This document shows, piece after piece, positions 1 through 11,698 of a DNA stretch of 64,000 nt; the stretch's first letter is position 1, and the number at the start of each line of letters is the position of its first letter. The notes beneath the pieces were generated by a model. That model saw only the letters and a program-made list of their open reading frames with translations. It searched no databases and had not been told where the DNA came from. The translations under genes were made by a program, and so were the position numbers. The DNA comes from Aphelenchoides besseyi (lineage: Eukaryota > Nematoda > Chromadorea > Rhabditida > Aphelenchoididae), in the NCBI GenBank assembly GCA_024699855.1, contig JAMPIQ010000001.1, positions 6,944,001 to 7,008,000 on the forward strand. Reading direction: 5' to 3'.

Positions 1-1685
1 TTCTGTGAAACTTCTGTCGATGACTAAAGCATACTTGCTCAAACGCCCAATGTCCAAGAAGACTTCATGGTATTCGAGATCGTTGAAATTGCTAGTCGAT
101 CGGTCAGTTTCCCATCGTTCGTGCGTATCGATGATGAAGTTCAAGAATTTTTGACAATCACCACCATTGAGCAACGACTTCGTTTTGTGAGTTAGTTGGA
201 CTCCGGCAAGACGGAAAATCGACTTCAGCTGGTTCTTCTGCTCTTCGTTTTTCCACATTTGCTCCAAAGGGCCGTTGACCAAACGCATCAGAACGTGAAG
301 AGGTGGAACAGCAAAGTTGATAAGCGGCAAATTGATGAGACGATTTGGGCGTTGATCATCAATCCATGGAACGCATTCAGCTTCTTGAAGTCGATGTTCA
401 TGTCGATCCACATTCCCCCATGGGCAAAAGAATCGAGCACCTGGTGGGTTTGTGCCGGCAACGATGCTCAACATTTTGATGTCAGACGAGAAGAGTGGGA
501 CGACGTTCAGTTGTTTACCATCGATCTCCAAGCCATGTTGAGCAACTTCCGCGGCAAACTCGAAGATCTTTGAAGCTGCCACCTTCAAAACTTCAGTTTG
601 CTCTGGTCCATCGTATGCTGCAACAACAACCAAGTTGCGAGGTGATCCCGGGTTCGCCACTCGAGTTGAGCAGAAAAATCCGATCTTGACGTATCGACCA
701 CCTCCATCTGCGGTGAAAACCAAATTGATTGCTTCTGGCGTTTCATCATTCCATTCGTAATGCACAAGTCTTTCGATGTACTTGACGGCCAAACAACGAA
801 CATCCTTGGCAAAACAAATTGACACCACTCGATTCTTGTTGTCCCGAATTTCCGTTGAACCAAATCCACCAATCTCCTCGACCTGATTCAATTGAGCTAA
901 TCGAACAGATTCGTAAGACATCAGTTTTGGCCAAAGTTTTGCCAAAGCTCCATACTGACGCTTACGCAAGTTGAGGAGACGGCGGATATCTCGACATTGT
1001 CCAGCGGTGAACTTTACTTTGTCGGTGGTATCAATCGGAACCCCAAGTTCTCGTAGACGTTTCGTCCATTCATTCTTCTGCCGAATTTTCAGGTTTCCAA
1101 ATACTTTTCGTACTCCACTGAACAGAGTATTGCGGCTTGAGGACGGTGCTGGATTTTGAGAAGTTGAAGCACCAAAAGTGACGTTTGAATCAGATGCCGA
1201 TTGTTGTGCTGTTTGACCAGAAGTTTGTCGAGATCTCGGAGTTGAACTGCTTGAAGATTGTTGAGACAGCGTTTCTTGTAAGAGCGACCATGTCTCATTG
1301 ATCAACGTAAGTTCCGAGTTCTCTTGACGAAGTTCGGCAATCTCACGACGCAATGCAATTCAACGTTTTTTTTCTTCGGTCAAAGTTGCAATCGTTCTAA
1401 AGAATCGACATTAAACAACAGATTAACTTCTAAAAATACCGTTGATGTTCCAAGATTTGAATGCGAGCATTAACAAGTTCGTTGGACACATTGGAACGAG
1501 TGACAACTGGAGGAGCTGGCGGTTGTTGCATCGAAGGTCCAGCAACTAGTCCATCGTCCATTGATCGTCGTCGGCGTTTCTCGTTCATCCTTTCGCCCTG
1601 CTGACGTCGTCGTTCCACTTCTTGTTGCCGTTTTTTTTGAATTCCAGCTCGAGCAGCAGCCTGTTTTTTGAGCGTTTTTCTCCAT
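1..1685 (-). pseudogene. Transposase-like gene of copy 1, frameshifted
   Basis: The coding strand is minus, with the start codon at 1683-1685. It encodes the same protein as copy 2 at 2204-4173 but is broken. A T6 instead of T5 run near 1661-1670 shifts the frame about nine codons in. At 1350-1375 the copy carries additional A and ATTGC-type insertions that introduce a stop just after the first intron. However, around 625 it retains the reading frame that copy 2 has lost (GTTGTTGTTGCAGC in coding sense). Neither copy is therefore open throughout, and the ancestral frame can only be traced by comparing the two. The indels fall in homopolymers or short repeats, so residual sequencing error is a real alternative to decay. 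Confidence 0.65.
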
Positions 1686-2067
1686 ATCTGTAATAGAAAA
1701 GTTGCTAAATAACTGTCAAAAGTGCTCCTATCGACACGAAATTTGCAACATAGATACGGCACGTCATAACGAACAATTCTACACGCTGAAATTGAAATAC
1801 GCGCGACGCAACCTTTTTTACAAACGACTTAAAGTTGACCACCGCAAAGCGGGACCGAGAAAATGATCGAAAAAACGACCAAAAACAGAATGCCATGATG
1901 AGTGTTTGGTATCATTCGATAGCCCGAAAGCTCTTTAACATTTCGTTCTTCATGCAAATTGGACTATTTTTGTCAAATTTATTTATTTCTTAAGGCGAAC
2001 AATTTATTCAGACACAATGCCACATCAGGGAAAAAGTTTCAGGCTAACGCCCGATTCTGCCCGGTGT
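1..2067 (-). mobile_element. TIR DNA transposon, copy 1 (left end outside window)
   Basis: This block is repeated almost base for base at 2501-4554, offset about 2500. Its right terminus at 2042-2067 ends in TCTGCCCGGTGT. The inverted form ACACCGGGCAGA opens the next copy at 2070, so the two copies lie head to tail with only the dinucleotide GC between them. About 430 bp of the left end, including the 3' end of the transposase gene and the left terminal repeat, lie before the window. Differences from copy 2 are mainly homopolymer-length changes. The superfamily cannot be assigned from sequence alone. Confidence 0.75.
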
Positions 2068-2105
2068 GCACACCGGGCAGACGACAGCTAAAGCCGGCGT
2101 TAGCT
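2042..2105. repeat. Abutting terminal inverted repeats between the two transposon copies
   Basis: Reading left to right there is GCTAACGCC, then TCTGCCCGGTGT, GC, ACACCGGGCAGA, and finally GGCGTTAGC. This forms a near-perfect nested palindrome in which the right end of copy 1 faces the left end of copy 2. The right end of copy 2 (4529-4556) repeats the same outer and inner blocks and is also followed by GC. This supports a terminal repeat made of a 12-14 bp end plus a subterminal GCTAACGCC block. Confidence 0.75.
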
Positions 2106-4554
2106 TTTCGCTCTTTGAAAATGCGCGCCAATTCAAACGGGATTTTTTTGGTCCGCTTGGAAGCGTCTTTTTTGCTTTGACAACAATTTATTTTATCGTT
2201 TATTTATTCATTAAAAACAACTAATGAACGGTCCGCTAACACAAGACGGAGATGATCGGTCAGAAAATGCTGGAGCCGCTTGTTTTCATTGAAGCCGAAG
2301 TTTAGATCGTCGCTTCTGTTCCCATATTTGTGAACGTGCTCGATGATCTGTTCACCAAATCGGCCCCATGATCCGAATCGCTTAACAAAATCCAACAAAT
2401 GAGCTTCGACAAAGTGGAGCATGTTGATGGACGGCAAATTGTTGTTTCGCCATGATGTGGCAACGTGAACAATTGTTTCGTCCAAATACAACAATTCGTC
2501 TTCTGTGAAACTTCTGTCGATGACTAAAGCATACTTGCTCAAACGCCCAATGTCCAAGAAGACTTCATGGTATTCGAGATCGTTGAAATTGCTAGTCGAT
2601 CGGTCAGTTTCCCATCGTTCGTGCGTATCGATGATGAAGTTCAAGAATTTTTGACAATCACCACCATTGAGCAACGACTTCGTTTTGTGAGTTAGTTGGA
2701 CTCCGGCAAGACGGAAAATCGACTTCAGCTGGTTCTTCTGCTCTTCGTTTTTCCACATTTGCTCCAAAGGGCCGTTGACCAAACGCATCAGAACGTGAAG
2801 AGGTGGAACAGCAAAGTTGATAAGCGGCAAATTGATGAGACGATTTGGGCGTTGATCATCAATCCATGGAACGCATTCAGCTTCTTGAAGTCGATGTTCA
2901 TGTCGATCCACATTCCCCCATGGGCAAAAGAATCGAGCACCTGGTGGGTTTGTGCCGGCAACGATGCTCAACATTTTGATGTCAGACGAGAAGAGTGGGA
3001 CGACGTTCAGTTGTTTACCATCGATCTCCAAGCCATGTTGAGCAACTTCCGCGGCAAACTCGAAGATCTTTGAAGCTGCCACCTTCAAAACTTCAGTTTG
3101 CTCTGGTCCATCGTATGCTGCAAACAACAACCAAGTTGCGAGGTGATCCCGGGTTCGCCACTCGAGTTGAGCAGAAAAATCCGATCTTGACGTATCGACC
3201 ACCTCCATCTGCGGTGAAAACCAAATTGATTGCTTCTGGCGTTTCATCATTCCATTCGTAATGCACAAGTCTTTCGATGTACTTGACGGCCAAACAACGA
3301 ACATCCTTGGCAAAACAAATTGACACCACTCGATTCTTGTTGTCCCGAATTTCCGTTGAACCAAATCCACCAATCTCCTCGACCTGATTCAATTGAGCTA
3401 ATCGAACAGATTCGTAAGACATCAGTTTTGGCCAAAGTTTTGCCAAAGCTCCATACTGACGCTTACGCAAGTTGAGGAGACGGCGGATATCTCGACATTG
3501 TCCAGCGGTGAACTTTACTTTGTCGGTGGTATCAATCGGAACCCCAAGTTCTCGTAGACGTTTCGTCCATTCATTCTTCTGCCGAATTTTCAGGTTTCCA
3601 AATACTTTTCGTACTCCACTGAACAGAGTATTGCGGCTTGAGGACGGTGCTGGATTTTGAGAAGTTGAAGCACCAAAAGTGACGTTTGAATCAGATGCCG
3701 ATTGTTGTGCTGTTTGACCAGAAGTTTGTCGAGATCTCGGAGTTGAACTGCTTGAAGATTGTTGAGACAGCGTTTCTTGTAAGAGCGACCATGTCTCATT
3801 GATCAACGTAAGTTCCGAGTTCTCTTGACGAAGTTCGGCAATCTCACGACGCAATTCAACGTTTTCTTCGGTCAAAGTTGCAATCGTTCTAAAGAATCGA
3901 CATTAAACAACAGATTAACTTCTAAAAATACCGTTGATGTTCCAAGATTTGAATGCGAGCATTAACAAGTTCGTTGGACACATTGGAACGAGTGACAACT
4001 GGAGGAGCTGGCGGTTGTTGCATCGAAGGTCCAGCAACTAGTCCATCGTCCATTGATCGTCGTCGGCGTTTCTCGTTCATCCTTTCGCCCTGCTGACGTC
4101 GTCGTTCCACTTCTTGTTGCCGTTTTTGAATTCCAGCTCGAGCAGCAGCCTGTTTTTGAGCGTTTTTCTCCATATCTGTAATAGAAAAGTTGCTAAATAA
4201 CTGTCAAAAGTGCTCCTATCGACACGAAATTTGCAACATAGATACGGCACGTCATAACGAACAATTCTACACGCTGAAATTGAAATACGCGCGACGCAAC
4301 CTTTTTTACAACGACTTAAAGTTGACCACCGCAAAGCGGGACCGAGAAAATGATCGAAAAAACGACCAAAAACAGAATGCCATGATGAGTGTTTGGTATC
4401 ATTCGATAGCCCGAAAGCTCTTTAACATTTCGTTCTTCATGCAAATTGGACTATTTTTGTCAAATTTATTTATTTCTTAAGGCGAACAATTTATTCAGAC
4501 ACAATGCCACATCAGGGAAAAAGTTTCAGGCTAACGCCCGATTCTGCCCGGTGT
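2070..4554 (-). mobile_element. TIR DNA transposon, copy 2 (complete, about 2485 bp)
   Basis: The element is bounded by ACACCGGGCAGA at 2070 and TCTGCCCGGTGT ending at 4554, and GC stands on both outer sides. GC may be a two-base target duplication or part of a 14 bp GCACACCGGGCAGA terminus. It carries one minus-strand gene with a single 44 bp intron. The right-hand 350 bp upstream of the gene has no convincing coding sequence and is presumably the 5' leader. It sits immediately upstream of a VWA8 exon, so it probably lies in a VWA8 intron or at a breakpoint of that gene. Confidence 0.75.
2204..4173 (-). CDS. Transposase-like protein, two exons, one frameshift
   Basis: Exon 1 (4173-3932) encodes a basic, Gln/Arg-rich segment. 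After a 43-44 bp GT-AG intron, exon 2 (3888-2204) encodes a coiled coil (TEENVELRREIAEL), a Ser-rich linker and a long globular part of roughly 500 residues. Visible motifs are FTADGGG, then SSDIKML followed by a CPW motif about 16 residues on, and PPLHVLMRLVN further downstream. A D-x-K-x-L...CPW arrangement followed by a PPLH segment recalls uncharacterised transposon-encoded proteins of invertebrates, but this recognition is from memory and no superfamily is claimed. An extra A at about 3122 (TTTGCAG in coding sense) shifts the frame midway; copy 1 lacks it. Terminal repeats and duplication as a unit support a transposase role. Catalytic residues cannot be fixed without alignment. Confidence 0.55.
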
Positions 4555-4660
4555 GCGAAGGGATTTGGAATAATGAAAAAAGAAATGGCTTGTACGACTG
4601 AAGTTTTGAACAAAAAGTTTGTTCTTGCCTGGTATTACCTTAATCTCTTTCTTATTTTAG

Positions 4661-7600
4661 AGGTGTATTTGAAATTTCTCCACGATTCCGTTTAATTGCA
4701 CTAGCCGATTCGGAGAGTGCGAATGCCAGTGGACCTAAAGCAAAATGGTTAAATGAACAGATTCTTAGCCTTTTCCTCTTTCACACTCTTCCACAAATTA
4801 CAACGAAAGAAGAGTTGGAACTAATCAAAAAGCTGATTCCAAATGTTCATCTTGAAACGGCAACGAAGCTTATCGAGTTCGTTCATAAACTTCGCGAATC
4901 ACACGACAGCAATGTAAATCAAGAAGTTATAACATTCATCTCTGTTTATCTTTCAGATTCGTAGTGTTGGTCTTTCACTATCACTACGACGTTTGATTTT
5001 TATTCTTCGTCGTCATGCTGCAAATCCCACAGAGGGCGTCTACGAAGCCATTCATCGCGCAGCTTTAGCTCGTTTTCTGCCAACTGTTACGAAAACAGCT
5101 TTCGAGAATACGCTTCGAAAACAAGGAATCGAACCAACAACTTCAAACAAAACATCTAATGACCAGTTAAAAGAACAGTTGTTAAGGATCAGCAATATCG
5201 GGAATGTCAACGCAGCGGACGCAACAATGATTCCAGACATTGTCTTCTTTCAAAATGACCAGGTTATTTAGCTTTGTATTACAATAAGTGAGAATGTCTG
5301 TAGCACGTACAAGTGATGAGCAACATGGCAAAAGATTTCGAATTGGGATCACATTTATTGTTGATTGGAAACCAAGTGAGTTTGTACATATTGCTTGTGT
5401 TACATCAAGATTTAGGGTGTTGGGAAGAACAAAGTTACTGATCGATTTTTGCAATTAATCAAACGACCAAGAAAATATATGCAACTACATCGAGATACGA
5501 CAGTTCAAAGTCTGACCGTTCAAACAACTGTTGTCGATGGAGTATTGAAGCACGAAGATTCTCCTTTGGTAACTGCTGTACGTGACGGTTTGGTTCTTGT
5601 CATTGACGAAGCAGACAAAGCGCCATTACAAGTCGTTGCCGTTTTGAAATCGTTGTTAGATTCCGGATTTTTGCATTTGTCCGACGGACGACGAATTCAA
5701 CCCGCCGAAATCGAGCCATTGCCTGATGGTAAATCAATTGGTTAGTTTTACATTCACAGGCTTTTGAGTGTGTTTCAACTTCAGCTATGCATCCCGATTT
5801 TCGACTCATTATGCTCGCTAATCGACCCGGTTTTCCGTTTCTTGGAAATGATCTTTTTGGCGTCATTGGTGATCTGTTTTCAATTCATGTAGTCGACAAT
5901 CCCGATCGCGCATCAGAGATTGCAATGTTAAAGAAATATGGACCGAATGTCAAAACGGAAGTCATTGAGCAACTGGTTGCGGTGTTTGATGAGCTACGCA
6001 CTTTGTCAGATTCTGGACAACTGGTGTACCCGTACAGTACCCGAGAACTTGTGAACATCGTCAAACATTTGGATCGTTTTCCTGATGATTCGATTCCGGT
6101 GGTTGCACGAAATGTTTTCGACTTCGATGCTTTCTCAAGAGATACCGTCGAAACGGTGGAGCAAACGTTTCGAAAACACGGGATTGCCTTAGGTACGAAA
6201 AACGAGTAGATCATTAAAATTGTTGTTGATTTCTTTCAAAATTTGAGATAAACTTTTGTGGTCAAAAAACAATGTCTTTGTATTTTAGGGCTGAGCGAAG
6301 AAGGCTTTCCTGTGGTATTAGCGCAAAAGTTTTCATTAAAAGAACCGAAATCGTTTGGTGAATGGGGTGTCCAAGATAATGTGGTTCCGCATCGTGCACC
6401 AATAGTCGAGTCGCCAATTCAATGCAAAGATCGCACGATTCTGTCTTTTCGAACGAATGGACTTGAAGTAAAACAAATTCGAGCTTATGGTTTCACTGAG
6501 CAGGTATGTCGATCACTTGAATATGAATAGCATTCTTAAAGGAGACTTACTGGCAACTGAATCTGAACGAGGCGGATATTTGTTCGGATATTTTGTCGAC
6601 AGGGCTACGTGTTGTTGTCGCATCGGTGAATCCTCCATCCATTCACATTATTCCAACACCAAATTCCAAGGAAGCGTTCAAAGTCGAATTGAACACGTTC
6701 TTACCAAAACAAAATCAATCATATCAACCTCGAATAACTTTAGCACAATTCGGTTCTAATCACGTGTTGATTCACGAAGAAATCACAAACACTCTTCTCA
6801 AGCTGGGATTAGAAGACAACTCAATTGAACGCTTGATTGTCGAGGAAGAAGGATTTTTGGGAAAGTTATTACCACAAAACAGTGAGTTTCTATTCAAATC
6901 TGAAATTCATGTATTTTTTAGAAGCAACAAGTTTACAGCATTGGCGAATCGTTACAGTCGATGAGAACACGGTCATAGCCTTTCAACGTGCTTCCAACGA
7001 CTTCATCGTTCTTGATGCAAAAGTAAATCGGATGCGTAAAATCATATTACCGGATGACCTTCGAATTGACCACGTGATTCCAATTGATAGAAAAAACAAC
7101 GATCGTTTTCTTGTTATCTCAAACAAACTGTAATTCTTCGTGTCAATTTGCCAATCTCTTCTTTCCAGTCACTACTTACTAACAATTGAACAACCTGATC
7201 GCACGTTTCTACGTCAAGTTCGAATGACAGGTACTGCGCCAATTCACATGGAACATGGTCGATCGTTGGACCGACGAATGCCGGTGCCGTCGGCAGATTC
7301 TGCAGCATTTGATGCTCCGGAATTTATGATCTCATCTCCTGATTATTATGTAATCAAGAGCACCAATTTCCCGCTTACATTCGTGAGTTATTTTACTTTC
7401 AAATGACCGATTTCTTAGGAAGTGGGATCGTTGATTGGATGGCCACGAGATTACTCGGAGCCGATGGTTCAACCACAACCCTCGTTTTACTCGAATCAGC
7501 AGAATTCAGAACTTGTTCATCCGTCAAAATCGTCCGTTCTTTTCTCCGACGGTCTCATCGTGCGATCACTACCCTTGTGGAGTACGCCCGAAAAAGCGCA

Positions 7601-9298
7601 AAAATCAGGTAACAATCATAATCTGCATGCTGCCTAATAGAAACATTCAGACACAAATTCTGCTTATTATTCGGGTTTTCTTGAAGTTGTAAACACGCGA
7701 AATGAAACCGTTCAATTTGTTCCTGTTCCAATGCCTCGAAATCAGAACTATTATATGAGTTGGTTTTCGACAATTGCTGAAGTACGATTTGTTGTTGCTC
7801 GTGGCTCAGATGGTCAATCGCTGTTTACGTGCGACAGTTCCGGAGGGATCAGAAAATGGCAATTGGATGAGTCGGTTCTCTCAAATGCGTACGGAAATTG
7901 GCGACGACAATTGGGACTTGACAGTGGAAAAGAACGTTTAGAAGTTACGAAAGATGATCAAGATTTTGATATGAGCAAATTGGATGAACCGAAATTCGGC
8001 AAAATTGATGAACAAAATACACCACACAGCGGTGGCACTCAATGGATGGGTGGAACAGGAGGATACAACACGGCCGGTAAGATTTATTGCAAGCAGTCTC
8101 TATCAATTTAAATCATTCAAAATTGCAACATAAACTCAAATACGAACTTTAGGATTGGGTGGAGTAGGAGGTCCTTTTCGACTCGATGCTGGACATGGTA
8201 ATAAGAACTTTATCGTACTTACTGGTTGTATCTTCAGATGTCAAACAAATTTCGGAAGCAGCCAAACAGCAAGTTCCGGAAGAAATCAAACGAAGAGCTC
8301 GAGCAATTGCAAAACGAGAATTTGAAAAGCGGCTGAAAGTGAGTCGAATTGTGAATTTTGACTTCGATAAAAGTGTTTATAGGAAATTGAGATGAGTGAA
8401 CACGATGCGGATTCATATCAGAGTTTATATTCGAAGATCGCAAAATCCGTTAACCACATGAAATTAGTACTCGAGAGTTTGGAAGCAAAAGAAAAAGAAC
8501 GACTGTGGGCGAAACATCAGACTGCTGGGGATCTTGATGTAAGTAGAATTTGTTTGATGCAAATTAAGTCTTCTTATTTCAGGACAGTAAATTGATTGAA
8601 GGAATGACTGGAGAAAAAACCATCTATCGCAAACGAGTCGAGTTACCACCAGAGCCGGGAACCGTGCAAACAAAACCAAAACGTTTGAGATTGCTAGTCG
8701 ATGTTTCCGGTTCAATGTATCGATTTAATGGTTATGACAAGAGACTTCAAAAGTCACTTGAAACCACCCTGTTGGTTATGGAGTCGTTAATTGGAAAAGA
8801 AGATAAGATTAAGGTTTGTATTCTAAGATCTTCATTTTAACTGTTCGATTAAAGTATGATGTATATGGTCATTCTGGAGAAAGCCCATCAATTGATTTTA
8901 CTTCCGTTAACAAACCGCCAACAAACGAGAAGCAACGATTGGACGTTTTAAAACGGATGTTAGCACATTCGCAGTTCTGCATTTCCGGTGACTACACATT
9001 GGAAGCGATTGAATTGGCTACACGTAAACTGTCAGAAGCTACCGATGTGGACGAGCGTTTTGTTATCGCGCTTTCGGATGCGAATTTATCTCGCTATGGT
9101 ATTCGACCTTCTCACATTAACCGTGCGTTGAATCAAGAAGAAAATGTCAATGTTTTCCTCATTTTGATCGGTTCGTTGGGCTCACAAGCCGATGAGTTGC
9201 GGAAATCACTCCCTGCTGGCAAAGCTTTCATTGCCAAAAGTGCTGATGAGTTACCGCAAATTATGCAGCAAATCTTTGCTTCAACACTCATTAGATAG
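4661..9298 (+). CDS. VWA8: VWA8-like AAA+ ATPase with C-terminal von Willebrand A domain (5' part missing)
   Basis: About a dozen exons with 40-60 bp introns are visible; the first begins after TTATTTTAG at 4661. The protein contains the second AAA-type module of VWA8. Its Walker A is GNQGVGKNK (across the intron near 5375-5420) and its Walker B is GLVLVIDEADKA (5590-5625), followed by the family signature HPDFRLIMLANRPGFPFLG (5790-5846). A WD/PQQ-like middle region follows. The C-terminus is a VWA domain with the MIDAS motif DVSGSMY (8701-8721), a conserved GDYT segment near 8989 and a stop at 9296-9298. An AATAAA lies near 9337. VWA8 proteins are large ATPases reported in mitochondria and peroxisomes. 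The first AAA module and any targeting peptide lie upstream, beyond the transposon pair or outside the window, so the gene is either interrupted by intronic transposons or 5'-truncated. Confidence 0.93.
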
Positions 9299-9384
9299 TC
9301 GACAGACCTATTCACTAGCGTTGTTAAGTTTGCAAAATAAATCTATAGAGGCGTTTATTAAATGATAACAACAAATTTAAAATC

Positions 9385-10123
9385 TCAGTTAAGTTCTTCT
9401 CTTTTTGGTCGTTTCAGTTGCCCATCCTGTTGTGTTCGTTTTCCACCGATGGGTCTTCTTTGCTCGAACTCCGTGATGGTTACAGTCACTCCATCGACTG
9501 TAATGGAGTGTTTCTTAAACAAACTCCTGGAGACCAACGAATCGGGCAAGGAGACGGGCGGACGATCCATTTCTTTCTTCGGCTTCAGAAGTTTTTTTGC
9601 CGGTCGTACTAAAGCCGGTGAAGACGAGCCGTTGCTGCCCGGTGAAAACCGCGATCGACTGTCCGCATTTCGTAGTCTTTTTGTGCTGTAAAAGCGATAA
9701 AGAAATAGTGTAAAAAGCGAAAAACCTTGCAGTTGTCGTCAACATTTGTTGTGCTGACTGCTGTTGATTTTGTTGGACCACCAAACTGTGAGCTAAGGCT
9801 TGTTGTTGGATTACCACCGTTTGATTGAGTCGAGGCTTTCGGGTCGAGGTTCCTTTTCTTTAATTCGCATTTGAACGTTAAATGAATAGACAAATTTGAT
9901 TCTTTTACCTTGACTCGCACATTTCACATTTGAAAGCCTCGTAACGATTGCGAAACGTGCAAACTGAGCATTCCCAACTGCCCGGCTCATAGTCATCCGA
10001 ATCCACGGCTTCTTGACTCGTTGACTGCTGTTGGGAGACGCGTTTGGTCCGCTTAATCTCCGGTTCCGGCGACTCATCGTCTTGCGAGCTGGATCGGCGA
10101 TTTCTTCCGCGTCGTCCTGACAT
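9385..10123 (-). CDS. RYBP: RYBP/YAF2-type Polycomb adaptor with RanBP2 zinc finger
   Basis: Exon 1 (10123 down to about 9909) starts at ATG, encodes a basic, Ser-rich N-terminus and ends with a RanBP2-type zinc finger: WECSVCTFRN with the second pair CEMC. After a 48 bp intron the reading continues as KGTSTRKPR, the linker signature of RYBP and YAF2, followed by a Gln-rich stretch. The last exon carries SLFKKHSITVDGVTVTITEF, which corresponds to the C-terminal strand segment that binds RING1B and CBX proteins, and ends at 9385. In other animals these proteins are subunits of variant PRC1, binding ubiquitylated H2A through the finger. The gene converges tail to tail on VWA8; its TTTATT (AATAAA on minus) near 9354 lies within 20 bp of the VWA8 poly(A) signal. 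Confidence 0.92.
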
Positions 10124-10428
10124 TTTTTCAAACTAAAATACGCACATTAATAATTCAACACGCTTCAAAATGTTATCACGAATCTGATGGTGCACGAATT
10201 TGATGGTGCACGGGTGCATACTGCACTCACAACTTCGCGGGTTGCTTGTCAAGAGCGTTGAAAGAACGACGAGAGTTCGGAGCTTTTAGAGCGATGTTTT
10301 TTCACGATCAAAAGAACTGAAGAACATTTAAAAACTGGGTACTCTTATTCGCTTGAAAGATTCCAATTACAAAAGATGATAATTTAAAAGAAAAGCTCAA
10401 TAAAACCAGTGCGAGCTTCACGCCCAAG
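10124..10428. other. Upstream region of RYBP without a recognised gene
   Basis: No open frame with splice support was seen. A short repeat of GAATYTGATGGTGCACG occurs twice at about 10180-10210. The stretch plausibly contains the RYBP promoter. Confidence 0.4.
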
Positions 10429-10430
10429 TA

Positions 10431-11339
10431 CAGGGTGTTCCAGCTAAATCCGAAGGTTCTAAACGCTAATAACTTTTTTTGTAGTTAATGGATTTTGATG
10501 CGTTTTTTTTTGATTGATTGGAAATTTATGAGAATTTTATGTGATATCATTTTCATAGCTTCAATTTGACGTTACGATAATGACAATTGCATTTTCCCCA
10601 AATGGTCGCTTTTTGACCAGCTTTGCGCACTCTTTTTTCTAGTGGTTCAATGAGCTGGTTGCCACAAGAAAAGGTGTTTTGAAGTTCTCCTAAACGCAAA
10701 GTCCAGTTGCCGTTCAACGTTCATTTCGCCGTCATTTTTAACCTTCGTTAGCGTACTGCATTCCCGAGTACCAAAAATTTGACCGTTTAGACTGAAAATC
10801 TATCGAATCGCGGATCTTGTGTAGCGAAGAAAAGAGAAACTTCTCGGTTTTTCCTTAACTTCTTCTCTTGATTGTTTTCTAATTCTGAACAAAATGAAGA
10901 AATAGTTGATGCAATCTTGAAAGCAATTTGAAAAGACCCCAAACTCGATGAACTCCAAAGTCGCATTGAACAAGAATTTTCAAAATTTGCCACAAGAGAT
11001 GCTGAATGGAGCAATTGAGGACTATGAACGTAGACTCGAGAATATGATAGACAATGACGGCAAACGAGTTGAAATTTAACGATAAACCGATCGAACAAAT
11101 TTTTGACTTTTTTCACTCTCAAGCGCACCACAAAAAAAGCGCGCGAAAAACGGGTCAAAAAAAGCGACTATTCGGGAAAATGCAATTATCATTATCGTAA
11201 CGTCAAATTGAAGCTATGAAAATGATATCACACAAAATTCTCATAAATTTCCAAACAATCAAAAAAAACGCATCAAAATTCATTAACTACAAAAAAAGTT
11301 ATTAACGTTTAGAACCTTCGGATTAGCTGGAACACCCTG
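10431..11339. mobile_element. Non-autonomous CAGGGTG element A, TA target duplication
   Basis: The element starts CAGGGTGTTCCAGCTAAATC and ends with the inverted counterpart ...GCTGGAACACCCTG. TA flanks both sides (10429-10430 and 11340-11341). The inverted arms are long, roughly 190 bp, and nearly identical. The middle contains a decayed fragment that still reads VQRSFRRHF near 10695-10725, matching the helix-turn-helix N-terminus of the transposase remnants in the two related elements. TA duplication and this domain place it in the Tc1/mariner-type group. It has no coding capacity for a full transposase. Confidence 0.8.
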
Positions 11340-11341
11340 TA

Positions 11342-11696
11342 CTGGTGACTGCGTTCACCAAAATGAAGTGACGTCCAACTTAGAGTTCTCATTTGCATCA
11401 GCGTTTCTTATTCGAACCAACAGATAAAAACCGCTCGCACGCAAAAGAAGTCAAACGGCAGATCCTTGAGTTCCGCGCTAACGAATGGTCCGATTAACTC
11501 CGATCCATTTGCATAGAGACTCGCAGCGAACGCAGGTTCGGTTTCTCTAATCGACGCAACGTCACCACCTTCCAAGCGTTGCCCATTTTGGCGGTCGACA
11601 AGATTGAACAATGGCGGCAAACAACAGCCTATCGACAATACAATCGAATTGCGATTACTTGCGAGCAAGATCAGTGATGAAAAACATCGTCCTCAC
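11342..11696. other. Spacer between transposons A and B
   Basis: About 350 bp with no recognisable coding exon or RNA; short open frames on the minus strand lack family similarity or splice context. Confidence 0.35.
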
Positions 11697-11698
11697 TA

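Noticed and set aside
9362..9691. Plus-strand open frames antisense to the RYBP gene
   Set aside because: They are shadows of a well-supported minus-strand gene and have no splice or motif support.
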